Below are positions 16,920 to 27,572 of a stretch of 64,000 nucleotides of DNA, in pieces. The DNA lies in assembly GCF_000820515.1 (NCBI RefSeq), contig NZ_JXDG01000053.1:55006-119005 (forward strand), written 5' to 3'. This DNA comes from Pseudomonas batumici. Lineage in GTDB: Bacteria; Pseudomonadota; Gammaproteobacteria; Pseudomonadales; Pseudomonadaceae. The notes below the pieces were generated by a model, which saw only the letters and a list, made by a program, of their open reading frames with translations, ran no database searches and was not told where the DNA came from. Within the stretch, counting starts at the first letter, position 1. Each line of letters opens with the position of its first letter. Position numbers and translations under genes: made by a program.

Positions 16920-18251
16920 TCAGTGTCCGTGGCCGCCGATGCGTTGGCCCCAGGACCGGGCCGTGGCGTTCAGGCGCTGTTCATCCAGGCGGGTCAGGCG
17001 CCGGTCTTCGAGCAGTGGCTTGCCGCCGACCCAGAGATGTTGCACACAGTCGCGACCGCTGGCGTAGATCAGCTGCGACACCGGGTCGTAGATAGGCTGC
17101 TGGGCCAGGCCCGACAGGTCGAAAGCGACGATGTCCGCGGCCTTGCCGACTTCCAGCGAGCCGATCTCCTGCTCCAGGCCCAGGGCCCGAGCACCATTGA
17201 GGGTCGCCATGCGCAGCGCGCGGTGCGCGTCCAGTGCCGTGGCGGAGCCGGCGACGGCCTTGGCCAGCAGGGCGGCGGTGCGGGTTTCGCCGAGCAGGTC
17301 GAGGTCGTTGTTGCTCGCCGCGCCGTCGGTCCCCACGGCTACATTCACGCCGGCCTGCCACAGGCGCTGCACCGGGCAGAAGCCGCTGGCCAGTTTCAGG
17401 TTCGATTCCGGGCAGTGGACCACGCTGGTGTTGCTTTCTACCAGCAGTGCCAGGTCATCATCGCTGACCTGGGTCATGTGAACGGCCTGGAAGCGCGGAC
17501 CGAGCAGGCCGAGGCGGCCCAGGCGCGCCAGCGGGCGTTCGCCGCGTTGCTCCAGCGATTGCTGCACCTCGAAGGCGGTTTCGTGCACGTGCATGTGGAT
17601 CGCGGCATCGAGTTCTTCGGTGATGACCCGGACTTTTTCCAGGTTTTCGTCGCCAACGGTGTAGGGTGCATGGGGGCCGAAGGCTATCTTGATCCGCGGA
17701 TGGTGCTTCAGCTCGCCGAACAGTTCGACGGCCTGGCGCAGGGAGTCATCGACGCTGGCGGCGCCGGGGATCGGGAAATCGAGGATCGGGATGGCGATCT
17801 GTGCGCGAATGCCGCTGTTGTGCACGCGTTCACTGGCGACTTTAGGGAAGAAATACATGTCCGCGAAACAACTGATGCCGCCCTTGATTTGCTCGGCGAT
17901 GGCCAGGTCGGTGCCATCGCGGACGAAGGCTTCGTCGACCCATCTGGCTTCGGCGGGCCAGATATGCTGTTCCAGCCAGGTCATGAGCGGCAGGTCGTCG
18001 GCCAGGCCGCGAAACAGCGTCATGGCGGCATGCCCATGGGCATTGACCAGGCCAGGGGCGAGCAGGGTATCCGGCAGCTCGCGGACTTGCGCGGCGCCGA
18101 GTGCAAGCGCCTCGGCCCGTGTACCGATAAAGGCGATGCGTCCGTCGCGAATGCCCAGGCCATGCTCCTTGAGCACCACGCCGGCGGGTTCGACAGGGAC
18201 CAGCCAGGTCGGTAGCAGGAGGAGATCGAGCGGGGCTGCGGTGTTCGGCAT
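16920..18251 (-). CDS. mtaD: 5'-methylthioadenosine deaminase (TRZ/ATZ amidohydrolase)
   Basis: A 443-residue amidohydrolase. The metal ligands are visible as NAHGHAAMTLFRG (HxH, about residue 71), HVHETAFE, and GTDGAASNNDLDLLGE. The PAO1 orthologue next to ubiG has been reported to deaminate 5'-methylthioadenosine to 5'-methylthioinosine; this comes from the literature as I recall it. Its place back to back with mtnA fits, since MtnA handles methylthioribose-1-P after phosphorolysis of methylthioinosine. S-adenosylhomocysteine deaminase activity is an alternative within the family. Confidence 0.85.
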   Translation of the reverse strand: MPNTAAPLDLLLLPTWLVPVEPAGVVLKEHGLGIRDGRIAFIGTRAEALALGAAQVRELPDTLLAPGLVNAHGHAAMTLFRGLADDLPLMTWLEQHIWPAEARWVDEAFVRDGTDLAIAEQIKGGISCFADMYFFPKVASERVHNSGIRAQIAIPILDFPIPGAASVDDSLRQAVELFGELKHHPRIKIAFGPHAPYTVGDENLEKVRVITEELDAAIHMHVHETAFEVQQSLEQRGERPLARLGRLGLLGPRFQAVHMTQVSDDDLALLVESNTSVVHCPESNLKLASGFCPVQRLWQAGVNVAVGTDGAASNNDLDLLGETRTAALLAKAVAGSATALDAHRALRMATLNGARALGLEQEIGSLEVGKAADIVAFDLSGLAQQPIYDPVSQLIYASGRDCVQHLWVGGKPLLEDRRLTRLDEQRLNATARSWGQRIGGHGH

Positions 18252-18321
18252 CGTGGGCGGCGTCCGGGCTTTATCTGGAATAATGGCGAAGTATACCCGA
18301 GCGTCCTCGCTGGGGGATCGC

Positions 18322-18327
18322 TATAAT
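18322..18327 (+). promoter_or_regulatory. Candidate -10 box for mtnA
   Basis: A perfect TATAAT lies 33 bp before the mtnA ATG, in the 109 bp mtaD-mtnA divergent gap. No good -35 is found 16-18 bp upstream, so the assignment is tentative. Confidence 0.4.
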
Positions 18328-18360
18328 CGGCGGCTTTTGTCGCTTCGTTGAGGATGAATC

Positions 18361-19437
18361 ATGCGTAATCGATTGTTGGCTGCGGAAAAAGTGAAGGCCA
18401 TCGATTGGCGTGATGGTGCCTTGTATCTGCTCGATCAGCGCATTCTGCCGTTCGAGGAAACCTGGTTGGCTTACGACAGTGCCGCAGGGGTTGCCGAGGC
18501 GATTCGCTCGATGGTGGTGCGCGGGGCGCCGGCCATCGGCATCAGCGCCGCCTATGGCGTGGTGCTGGCGGCGCGGGCGCGACGGGCGCAGGGCGGCGAC
18601 TGGCTGGCGGCGATGGAAGCCGATTTTGCTCTGCTGGCGAGTTCGCGACCGACCGCGGTCAATCTGTTCTGGGCCCTGGACCGGATGCGTGAGCGTCTGG
18701 AACGGGTCAAGGACGGCGCTGATCCGCTGGCGGCCCTGGAGCTCGAGGCGATCGCGATCCATGAAAGCGATCGCGAGGCCAACCTGACCATGGCGCAGCT
18801 GGGGGTGGACCTGATCCGCAAGCACCAGGGCAATGCCCAGGCGATCCTCACCCACTGCAATACCGGCGCCCTGGCCACCGGCGGCTTCGGTACGGCCCTG
18901 GGGGTGATTCGCGGCGCCTTCCTGGAGGGCATGGTCGAGCAGGTCTATGCCGATGAGACCCGGCCCTGGCTGCAAGGCTCGCGCCTGACCGCCTGGGAGT
19001 TGGCCAACGAAGGCATCCCGGTGTCCCTGAACGCCGATTCGGCCGCCGCGCATATCATGAAGACCAAGGGCGTGACCTGGGTGATCGTCGGCGCCGACCG
19101 CATTACCGCCAATGGCGACGTGGCCAACAAGATCGGTACCTATCAACTGGCGGTCTGCGCCATGCACCATGGTGTGCGCTTCATGGTGGTGGCCCCGAGT
19201 TCGACCATCGACATGGACCTGGCCAGTGGCGACGACATCCCGATCGAGGAGCGCGACGGCAGTGAACTGTTGAGTGTCGGTGGTCATCGGGTCGGGGCCG
19301 AAGTCGATGCCTTCAACCCGGTCTTCGATGTGACGCCGGCGGACCTGATCGATGTCATCGTGACCGAAAAAGGCATTGTCGAACGTCCTGACACCGCAAA
19401 GATGGCGCAGTTGATGTGCCGCAAGCGTCTGCATTGA
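18361..19437 (+). CDS. mtnA: S-methyl-5-thioribose-1-phosphate isomerase
   Basis: A 358-residue member of the eIF2B-like family. Substrate-binding segments are MVVRGAPAIGISAAYG, HCNTGALATGGFGTALG (catalytic Cys) and VGADRITANGDVANKIGTY (catalytic Asp). It isomerises methylthioribose-1-P to methylthioribulose-1-P in methionine salvage. It is divergent from mtaD, the enzyme two steps earlier in the Pseudomonas version of the pathway. No mtnP-type phosphorylase gene is in the window. Confidence 0.95.
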   Translation: MRNRLLAAEKVKAIDWRDGALYLLDQRILPFEETWLAYDSAAGVAEAIRSMVVRGAPAIGISAAYGVVLAARARRAQGGDWLAAMEADFALLASSRPTAVNLFWALDRMRERLERVKDGADPLAALELEAIAIHESDREANLTMAQLGVDLIRKHQGNAQAILTHCNTGALATGGFGTALGVIRGAFLEGMVEQVYADETRPWLQGSRLTAWELANEGIPVSLNADSAAAHIMKTKGVTWVIVGADRITANGDVANKIGTYQLAVCAMHHGVRFMVVAPSSTIDMDLASGDDIPIEERDGSELLSVGGHRVGAEVDAFNPVFDVTPADLIDVIVTEKGIVERPDTAKMAQLMCRKRLH

Positions 19438-19764
19438 CCTGCTTTTGTCCCTGGCCGAAGAGTATTTTGCCCGCCTCAGGGGTGGTCATCTTGCCTGTAG
19501 GCCCCTCTCGGCGCGCTCTCGGTGGGTTGCAGCTGCCGCCCGTCTACTTCCTTGCCTATCCCGGGGTAGGTGCGTGGCGGCGATTGTGATAACATCCGAC
19601 GGTTTCCAGGGTAGCCCGAACCGGCTGCCTTCACTGCGCAGATCCAAGGCATAACTCGTTGATTTGTCGTAAGTCGTTGCAGGGCATCAGGCCCGCGGCG
19701 GCGAGCTTCGTTCGTCCCATATGGATGTGACGAAGTTTCACCAGAAAAAGGAATCAGGCTTCTC
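19438..19764. other. Intergenic region upstream of gyrA
   Basis: The 327 bp between mtnA and gyrA hold no credible gene; short frames there have no family features. The gyrA promoter should be here. GATTGTGATAACATCC at 19581-19596 looks -10-like, but I could not match it to a -35 at proper spacing. Confidence 0.5.
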
Positions 19765-22416
<2,652 letters not shown>

Positions 22417-22510
22417 AAAGCGCCTGTCTGCTCTACTCTCTGGCGTAGGCGTAGCCGGTCTGGAGTAGGGCGCAGGCCGGTGTGTATTCAAAAGCATAGC
22501 GAGAGTGGAT

Positions 22511-23596
22511 GTGAGCAAACGAGCCTATAACTTCTGCGCGGGTCCCGCTGCGCTGCCCGAAGCTGTCCTGTTGCGTGCCCAGTCCGAGCTGCTCGACTGG
22601 CACGGCAAGGGCCTGTCGGTCATGGAGATGAGCCACCGCAGCGATGAGTTCGTGTCCATCGCCACCAAGGCCGAGCAGGACCTGCGTGACCTGCTGGACA
22701 TTCCCTCGAACTACAAGGTGCTGTTCCTGCAGGGCGGCGCCAGCCAGCAATTTGCCCAGGTGGCGTTGAACCTGCTGCCTGAAAGCGGCAAGGCCGACTA
22801 CATCGAGACCGGTATCTGGTCGAAGAAAGCCATCGAGGAAGCCTCGCGTTTCGGTCACGTCAATGTCGCCGCCAGCGCCAAGCCCTACGACTATTTCGCC
22901 ATTCCCGGCCAGAACGAATGGAAGCTGTCGAAAGACGCGGCCTATGTTCACTATGTATCGAACGAAACCATCGGCGGCCTGGAGTTCGACTGGATCCCGG
23001 AGGCCGGTGACGTACCGCTGGTGACGGACATGTCCTCGGACATCCTCTCGCGTCCGGTGGATGTTTCCCGCTTCGGCATGATCTACGCCGGTGCGCAGAA
23101 GAACATCGGCCCGAGCGGCATTGTCGTCAACATCGTCCGTGAAGACCTGCTGGGTCGCGCCCGTTCGATCTGCCCGACCATGCTCGACTACAAGGTCGCG
23201 GCCGACAACGGCTCCATGTACAACACCCCGCCGACCCTGGCCTGGTACCTGTCGGGCCTGGTCTTCGAGTGGCTCAAGGAGCAGGGCGGTGTCGAAGCCA
23301 TCGGCAAGCTCAACGAAGTCAAGCAACGCACGCTGTATGACTTCATCGACGCCAGCGGCCTGTACAGCAACCCGATCAACAAGAGCAACCGCTCCTGGAT
23401 GAACGTGCCGTTCCGCCTGGCCGACGATCGCCTGGACAAGCCGTTCCTGGCTGGCGCCGAAGAGCGCGGCCTGTTGAACCTCAAGGGGCACCGTTCGGTG
23501 GGCGGCATGCGCGCCTCCATTTACAATGCCGTCGACATCCATGCGGTGAACGCGCTGGTGGCGTACATGGCGGCGTTCGAGAAGGAACACGGCTGA
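22511..23596 (+). CDS. serC: Phosphoserine aminotransferase
   Basis: A 361-residue PLP enzyme (fold type I) of serine and pyridoxine synthesis. The PLP lysine is in AGAQKNIGPSG. Phosphate-binding pieces are LFLQGGASQQFAQV and KGHRSVGGMRAS. I chose GTG at 22511 (MSKRAYNFCAGPAALPE), the start seen in relatives; a GTG two codons earlier is possible. The stop codon overlaps the pheA start by one base (TGATG), showing translational coupling. Confidence 0.96.
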   Translation: MSKRAYNFCAGPAALPEAVLLRAQSELLDWHGKGLSVMEMSHRSDEFVSIATKAEQDLRDLLDIPSNYKVLFLQGGASQQFAQVALNLLPESGKADYIETGIWSKKAIEEASRFGHVNVAASAKPYDYFAIPGQNEWKLSKDAAYVHYVSNETIGGLEFDWIPEAGDVPLVTDMSSDILSRPVDVSRFGMIYAGAQKNIGPSGIVVNIVREDLLGRARSICPTMLDYKVAADNGSMYNTPPTLAWYLSGLVFEWLKEQGGVEAIGKLNEVKQRTLYDFIDASGLYSNPINKSNRSWMNVPFRLADDRLDKPFLAGAEERGLLNLKGHRSVGGMRASIYNAVDIHAVNALVAYMAAFEKEHG

Positions 23597-24690
23597 TGTC
23601 CGAGCAAGAACTCAAGGCACTGCGCCTGCGTATCGACAGTCTCGATGAGAAAGTCCTCGAGTTGATCAGCGAGCGCGCACGCTGCGCCCAGGAAGTCGCG
23701 CGGGTAAAAATGGCCTCGCTGGCCGAAGGCGAAGTGCCGGTGTTCTATCGTCCCGAGCGTGAAGCTCAGGTGCTCAAGCGGGTCATGGAGCGTAACCAGG
23801 GGCCGCTGGGCAACGAAGAGATGGCGCGCTTGTTCCGCGAGATCATGTCTTCCTGCCTGGCCCTGGAACAGCCGCTGAAAGTGGCTTACCTGGGTCCTGA
23901 AGGTACCTTCACCCAGGCGGCGGCCATGAAGCATTTCGGCCATGCGGTGATCAGCAAGCCGATGGCGGCCATCGACGAGGTCTTCCGCGAAGTGGCGGCG
24001 GGCGCGGTGAATTTCGGCGTGGTGCCGGTGGAAAACTCCACCGAGGGGGCGGTCAACCACACCCTCGACAGTTTCCTCGAGCACGACATGGTGATTTGCG
24101 GCGAAGTCGAGCTGCGTATTCACCACCACCTGCTGGTGGGCGAGAACACCAAGACCGACAGCATCAGTCGCATCTACTCCCACGCCCAGTCCCTGGCCCA
24201 GTGCCGCAAGTGGCTGGACGCCCACTACCCGAACGTCGAGCGCGTGGCGGTGTCCAGCAACGCCGAGGCGGCGAAGCGGGTCAAGGGCGAGTGGAACTCG
24301 GCGGCGATTGCCGGCGATATGGCGGCCGGTCTCTATGGCCTGACGCGCCTGGCGGAGAAAATCGAGGACCGTCCGGACAACTCCACGCGGTTCCTGATGA
24401 TCGGCAACCAGGAAGTGCCGCCTACCGGCGACGACAAGACCTCGATCATCGTTTCCATGAGCAACAAGCCCGGCGCGCTCCACGAGCTGCTGGTGCCGTT
24501 CCACGACAACGGGATTGACCTGACGCGTATCGAGACCCGACCTTCGCGCAGCGGTAAATGGACGTATGTGTTCTTTATCGACTTCGTCGGCCATCACCGT
24601 GATCCGCTGGTCAAGGGTGTGCTGGAGAAGATCAGTCAGGAAGCCGTCGCCCTCAAGGTGCTGGGCTCCTACCCGAAAGCGGTTCTGTAA
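23596..24690 (+). CDS. pheA: Bifunctional chorismate mutase/prephenate dehydratase (P-protein)
   Basis: A 364-residue protein. The AroQ-type chorismate mutase is at residues 1-90 (LRLRIDSLDEKVLELISERA), prephenate dehydratase at about 95-275 (VAYLGPEGTFTQAA, VVPVENSTEGAVNHTLD) and the ACT regulatory domain at about 285-360 (NKPGALHELL, RIETRPSR). It makes phenylpyruvate, and the ACT domain should give feedback inhibition by phenylalanine. It is coupled to serC and followed 11 nt later by hisC. Confidence 0.96.
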   Translation: MSEQELKALRLRIDSLDEKVLELISERARCAQEVARVKMASLAEGEVPVFYRPEREAQVLKRVMERNQGPLGNEEMARLFREIMSSCLALEQPLKVAYLGPEGTFTQAAAMKHFGHAVISKPMAAIDEVFREVAAGAVNFGVVPVENSTEGAVNHTLDSFLEHDMVICGEVELRIHHHLLVGENTKTDSISRIYSHAQSLAQCRKWLDAHYPNVERVAVSSNAEAAKRVKGEWNSAAIAGDMAAGLYGLTRLAEKIEDRPDNSTRFLMIGNQEVPPTGDDKTSIIVSMSNKPGALHELLVPFHDNGIDLTRIETRPSRSGKWTYVFFIDFVGHHRDPLVKGVLEKISQEAVALKVLGSYPKAVL

Positions 24691-24701
24691 AGGCGTTGAT
24701 C

Positions 24702-25814
24702 ATGAGCGGTAACTTCCTCGCCCTGGCGCAGCCGGGCGTGCAACAACTGTCGCCTTACGTTCCGGGCAAGCCCGTGGACGAGCTGGCTCGCGAGCTGGAT
24801 ATCGATCCGGCGCGGATCATCAAGCTGGCCAGTAACGAGAACCCCCTGGGGGCGAGTCCCAAGGCCCTGGCGGCGATTGCCGAGGCCCTGGCCGAGCTGA
24901 CCCGTTACCCGGACGGCAACGGCTTCGAGCTCAAGCAGCGTCTGTCCGAGCTGTGCCGGGTGCAGGCCAGCCAGGTGACCCTGGGCAACGGTTCCAACGA
25001 CATTCTCGAACTGGTTGCCCGTGCCTACCTGGCGCCGGGGTTGAACGCGGTGTTCAGCGAACACGCCTTTGCGATCTATCCCATCGTGACCCAGGCGGTG
25101 AATGCCGAGGCCCGCGTGGCGCCGGCCAAGGACTGGGGGCATGACCTGGCGGCGATGCTCGCGGCCATCGACGAAAACACTCGCGTGGTGTTTATCGCCA
25201 ACCCGAACAACCCGACGGGCACCTGGTTCGGTCCGCAGGCGCTGGAGGCGTTTCTCGCCGCGGTACCGCGGGATGTCCTGGTGGTGCTGGACGAGGCTTA
25301 TATCGAGTACGCCGAGGGTGTCGACCTGCCGGATGGCCTGAACTACCTGGCGAGCTATCCGAACCTGCTGGTTTCGCGCACCTTCTCCAAGGCCTACGGC
25401 CTGGCGGCCTTGCGCGTCGGTTATGCGCTGTCGTCGCCCGCCGTGGCGGACATCCTCAACCGTGTTCGCCAGCCGTTCAACGTCAACAGCCTGGCGCTGG
25501 TCGCGGCCCGTGCCGCGCTGGATGATGTCGAGTATGTCGCCCGCAGCCGCAGCTTGAACGAAGCCGGCATGCAGCAACTGGAGGAAGGTTTTCGCCAGTT
25601 GGGGCTGAGCTGGATTCCCTCGAAGGCCAACTTCATCGCGGTCGATGTCGGGCGTGACGCGGGGCCGGTGTACCAGGGGCTGCTGCGCGAAGGCGTGATC
25701 GTGCGTCCGGTGGCCGGTTACGGCCTGCCGAGGCACCTGCGGGTCAGTATCGGCCTGGCCAGCGAGAACAGTCGTCTGCTGGAGGCGCTGGCCAAGGTCC
25801 TGGCCCGTGGTTGA
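24702..25814 (+). CDS. hisC: Histidinol-phosphate/aromatic aminotransferase
   Basis: A 370-residue PLP aminotransferase with KLASNENPLGASPKAL, FIANPNNPTGT and the PLP lysine in SRTFSKAYGLAALRVGYA. This is the hisC2/hisHb-type copy placed between pheA and tyrA in Pseudomonas. There it probably serves aromatic amino acid transamination as well as histidine synthesis. ATG 24702 is preferred over the TTG at 24696. Its 3' end overlaps the extended tyrA frame. Confidence 0.93.
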   Translation: MSGNFLALAQPGVQQLSPYVPGKPVDELARELDIDPARIIKLASNENPLGASPKALAAIAEALAELTRYPDGNGFELKQRLSELCRVQASQVTLGNGSNDILELVARAYLAPGLNAVFSEHAFAIYPIVTQAVNAEARVAPAKDWGHDLAAMLAAIDENTRVVFIANPNNPTGTWFGPQALEAFLAAVPRDVLVVLDEAYIEYAEGVDLPDGLNYLASYPNLLVSRTFSKAYGLAALRVGYALSSPAVADILNRVRQPFNVNSLALVAARAALDDVEYVARSRSLNEAGMQQLEEGFRQLGLSWIPSKANFIAVDVGRDAGPVYQGLLREGVIVRPVAGYGLPRHLRVSIGLASENSRLLEALAKVLARG

Positions 25815-25818
25815 TGTC

Positions 25819-26766
25819 ATGTCGATGCAATCTGTGAAGCCTATGATCGGCCGCCTTGTGGTGGTCGGCCTGGGTTTGATCGGCGGATCCTTTGCCAAGG
25901 GGCTGCGTGAAAGCGGTCTGTGCCGGGAAGTGGTCGGTGTCGATCTGGATCCGCTGTCGCGCGAACTGGCGGTCGAACTGGGTGTGGTCGATCGCTGCGA
26001 GGCAGACCTGGCCGCCGCTTGCCAGGGCGCCGACGTGATCCAGCTGGCGGTGCCGATCCTGGCCATGGAGAAAATGCTCGGCCTGCTGGCCGATATGGAC
26101 CTGGGCCACGCGATCCTGACGGATGTCGGCAGCGCCAAGGGCAATGTCGTGCGTGCCGCCGGTCAGGCCTTTGGTCGCATGCCGGCGCGTTTCGTCCCGG
26201 GACACCCGATTGCCGGGTCCGAGCAGAGTGGCGTGCAGGCCTCCAACAGCGCGCTGTTCCGTCGGCACAAGGTGATCCTGACGCCGTTGGCCGAGACCGA
26301 TCCGTCGGCGCTGGCGACGGTCGATGCGCTCTGGCGGGCCCTGGGGGCGGATGTCGAGCACATGCAGGTCGAGCGCCACGACGAAGTGCTGGCGGCGACC
26401 AGTCATCTGCCGCATCTGCTGGCCTTCGGTCTGGTGGACTCGTTGGCCAAGCGCAACGAGAACCTGGAAATTTTTCGCTATGCGGCGGGTGGGTTCCGTG
26501 ATTTCACGCGGATCGCTGGCAGCGATCCGGTGATGTGGCACGATATCTTCCTGGCGAACCGGGATGCTGTCCTGCGTGCGCTGGACAGCTTTCGCGGTGA
26601 CCTGGACGTCTTGCGCGATGCCGTCGATGCCGGGGACGGGCCTCAGTTGCTGGAGGTGTTCCAGCGTGCGCAGGCGGCGCGTGAGCATTTCGGCAGAATC
26701 CTGGCCCGCCGGGCCCGCAAGGGCACCCTGAACGCCAATGATGATCACAAAGAGGCACGCTCGTGA
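25819..26766 (+). CDS. tyrA: Prephenate dehydrogenase, stand-alone (no AroA domain)
   Basis: About 315 residues. The NAD-binding loop is VVVGLGLIGGSFAKGL, then DVGSAKG, the prephenate-binding GHPIAGSEQSG and SHLPHLLAF. The protein ends at HFGRILARRARKGTLNANDDHKEARS. In most Pseudomonas tyrA continues in frame into a full 3-phosphoshikimate 1-carboxyvinyltransferase; here the frame stops and overlaps cmk by 4 nt (GTGA). No AroA motifs (such as DKSISHR) occur in this stretch. Candidate starts are GTG 25807, ATG 25819 and ATG 25825. It converts prephenate to 4-hydroxyphenylpyruvate. Confidence 0.92.
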   Translation: MSMQSVKPMIGRLVVVGLGLIGGSFAKGLRESGLCREVVGVDLDPLSRELAVELGVVDRCEADLAAACQGADVIQLAVPILAMEKMLGLLADMDLGHAILTDVGSAKGNVVRAAGQAFGRMPARFVPGHPIAGSEQSGVQASNSALFRRHKVILTPLAETDPSALATVDALWRALGADVEHMQVERHDEVLAATSHLPHLLAFGLVDSLAKRNENLEIFRYAAGGFRDFTRIAGSDPVMWHDIFLANRDAVLRALDSFRGDLDVLRDAVDAGDGPQLLEVFQRAQAAREHFGRILARRARKGTLNANDDHKEARS

Positions 26767-27452
26767 ATATTCAAGCTCCAGTTATCACCATTGACGGGCC
26801 GAGCGGTTCGGGCAAGGGCACGGTCGCCGGGATCCTGGCCAAGCGCCTGGGCTGGTGCCTGCTGGATTCCGGTGCGCTGTATCGGTTGCTGGCGTTCGCT
26901 GCGCGCAACCATGGGGTCGACCTGACCAACGAGGAACTGCTCAAGGCCCTGGCCGCCCACCTGGACGTGCAGTTCGTCGGGGCGACCAGTGACCGTACGG
27001 CGCGAATCATTCTTGAAGGCGACGACGTCACCGAGGATATCCGCAACGAGCAGGTCGGCGCCTGGGCTTCCCAGGTGGCGGCGTTGCCGGCGGTGCGCGA
27101 GGCCTTGCTGCAACGCCAGCGGGCGTTCCAGGAGCCACCGGGCCTGGTGGCCGATGGCCGGGACATGGGCACGGTGGTGTTTCCCGATGCGCCGCTGAAG
27201 ATTTTCCTGACCGCCAGCCCCGAGGAGCGGGCTCGTCGTCGGTACTTGCAGTTGAAGGCCAAGGGCGATGATGTTAGTCTGTCGAGTCTGCTAGATGAGA
27301 TTCGTGCACGCGATGAGCGTGACACCCAGCGAGCGGTAGCCCCGCTCAAACCGGCGGCTGACGCCATACAGCTGGATTCCACGGAATTGTCCATCGAGCA
27401 GGTGCTGGAACGCATCATGAGCGAGATCGCCATTCGCGACCTCGCCGGATGA
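26763..27452 (+). CDS. cmk: Cytidylate kinase
   Basis: A 229-residue P-loop kinase that phosphorylates CMP and dCMP. The P-loop is IDGPSGSGKGTVAGIL, with LDSGALYRLLA and DGRDMGTVVFPDAPLKIFLTAS typical of Cmk. It starts at GTG 26763, which overlaps the tyrA stop. It lies upstream of rpsA, as in most gamma-proteobacteria. Confidence 0.96.
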   Translation: MNIQAPVITIDGPSGSGKGTVAGILAKRLGWCLLDSGALYRLLAFAARNHGVDLTNEELLKALAAHLDVQFVGATSDRTARIILEGDDVTEDIRNEQVGAWASQVAALPAVREALLQRQRAFQEPPGLVADGRDMGTVVFPDAPLKIFLTASPEERARRRYLQLKAKGDDVSLSSLLDEIRARDERDTQRAVAPLKPAADAIQLDSTELSIEQVLERIMSEIAIRDLAG

Positions 27453-27512
27453 CCAAGAAGCGTGCAGGGGACCAGTCATAGTCCTGCATGGCTTCTTTCA
27501 TATGAACGTAAC

Positions 27513-27554
27513 CCACACCGTCTGGGGTGTGGCAGATGGGCGTATTCTTCGCCC
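27513..27554 (+). promoter_or_regulatory. rpsA leader hairpins, candidate S1 autoregulatory region
   Basis: Two hairpins precede rpsA: CCACACC / GGTGTGG (27513-27532) and GGGCG / CGCCC (27538-27554). An AGGAATTAAA segment then leads to the ATG. In E. coli the rpsA leader folds into hairpins that allow efficient initiation without a strong Shine-Dalgarno and are repressed by free S1. The arrangement here is similar, but the role is inferred. Confidence 0.45.
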
Positions 27555-27572
27555 TTATCAACAGGAATTAAA

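Noticed and set aside
16899..18215. 438-codon open frame on the plus strand
   Set aside because: Antisense to the mtaD amidohydrolase, which has all metal-ligand motifs.
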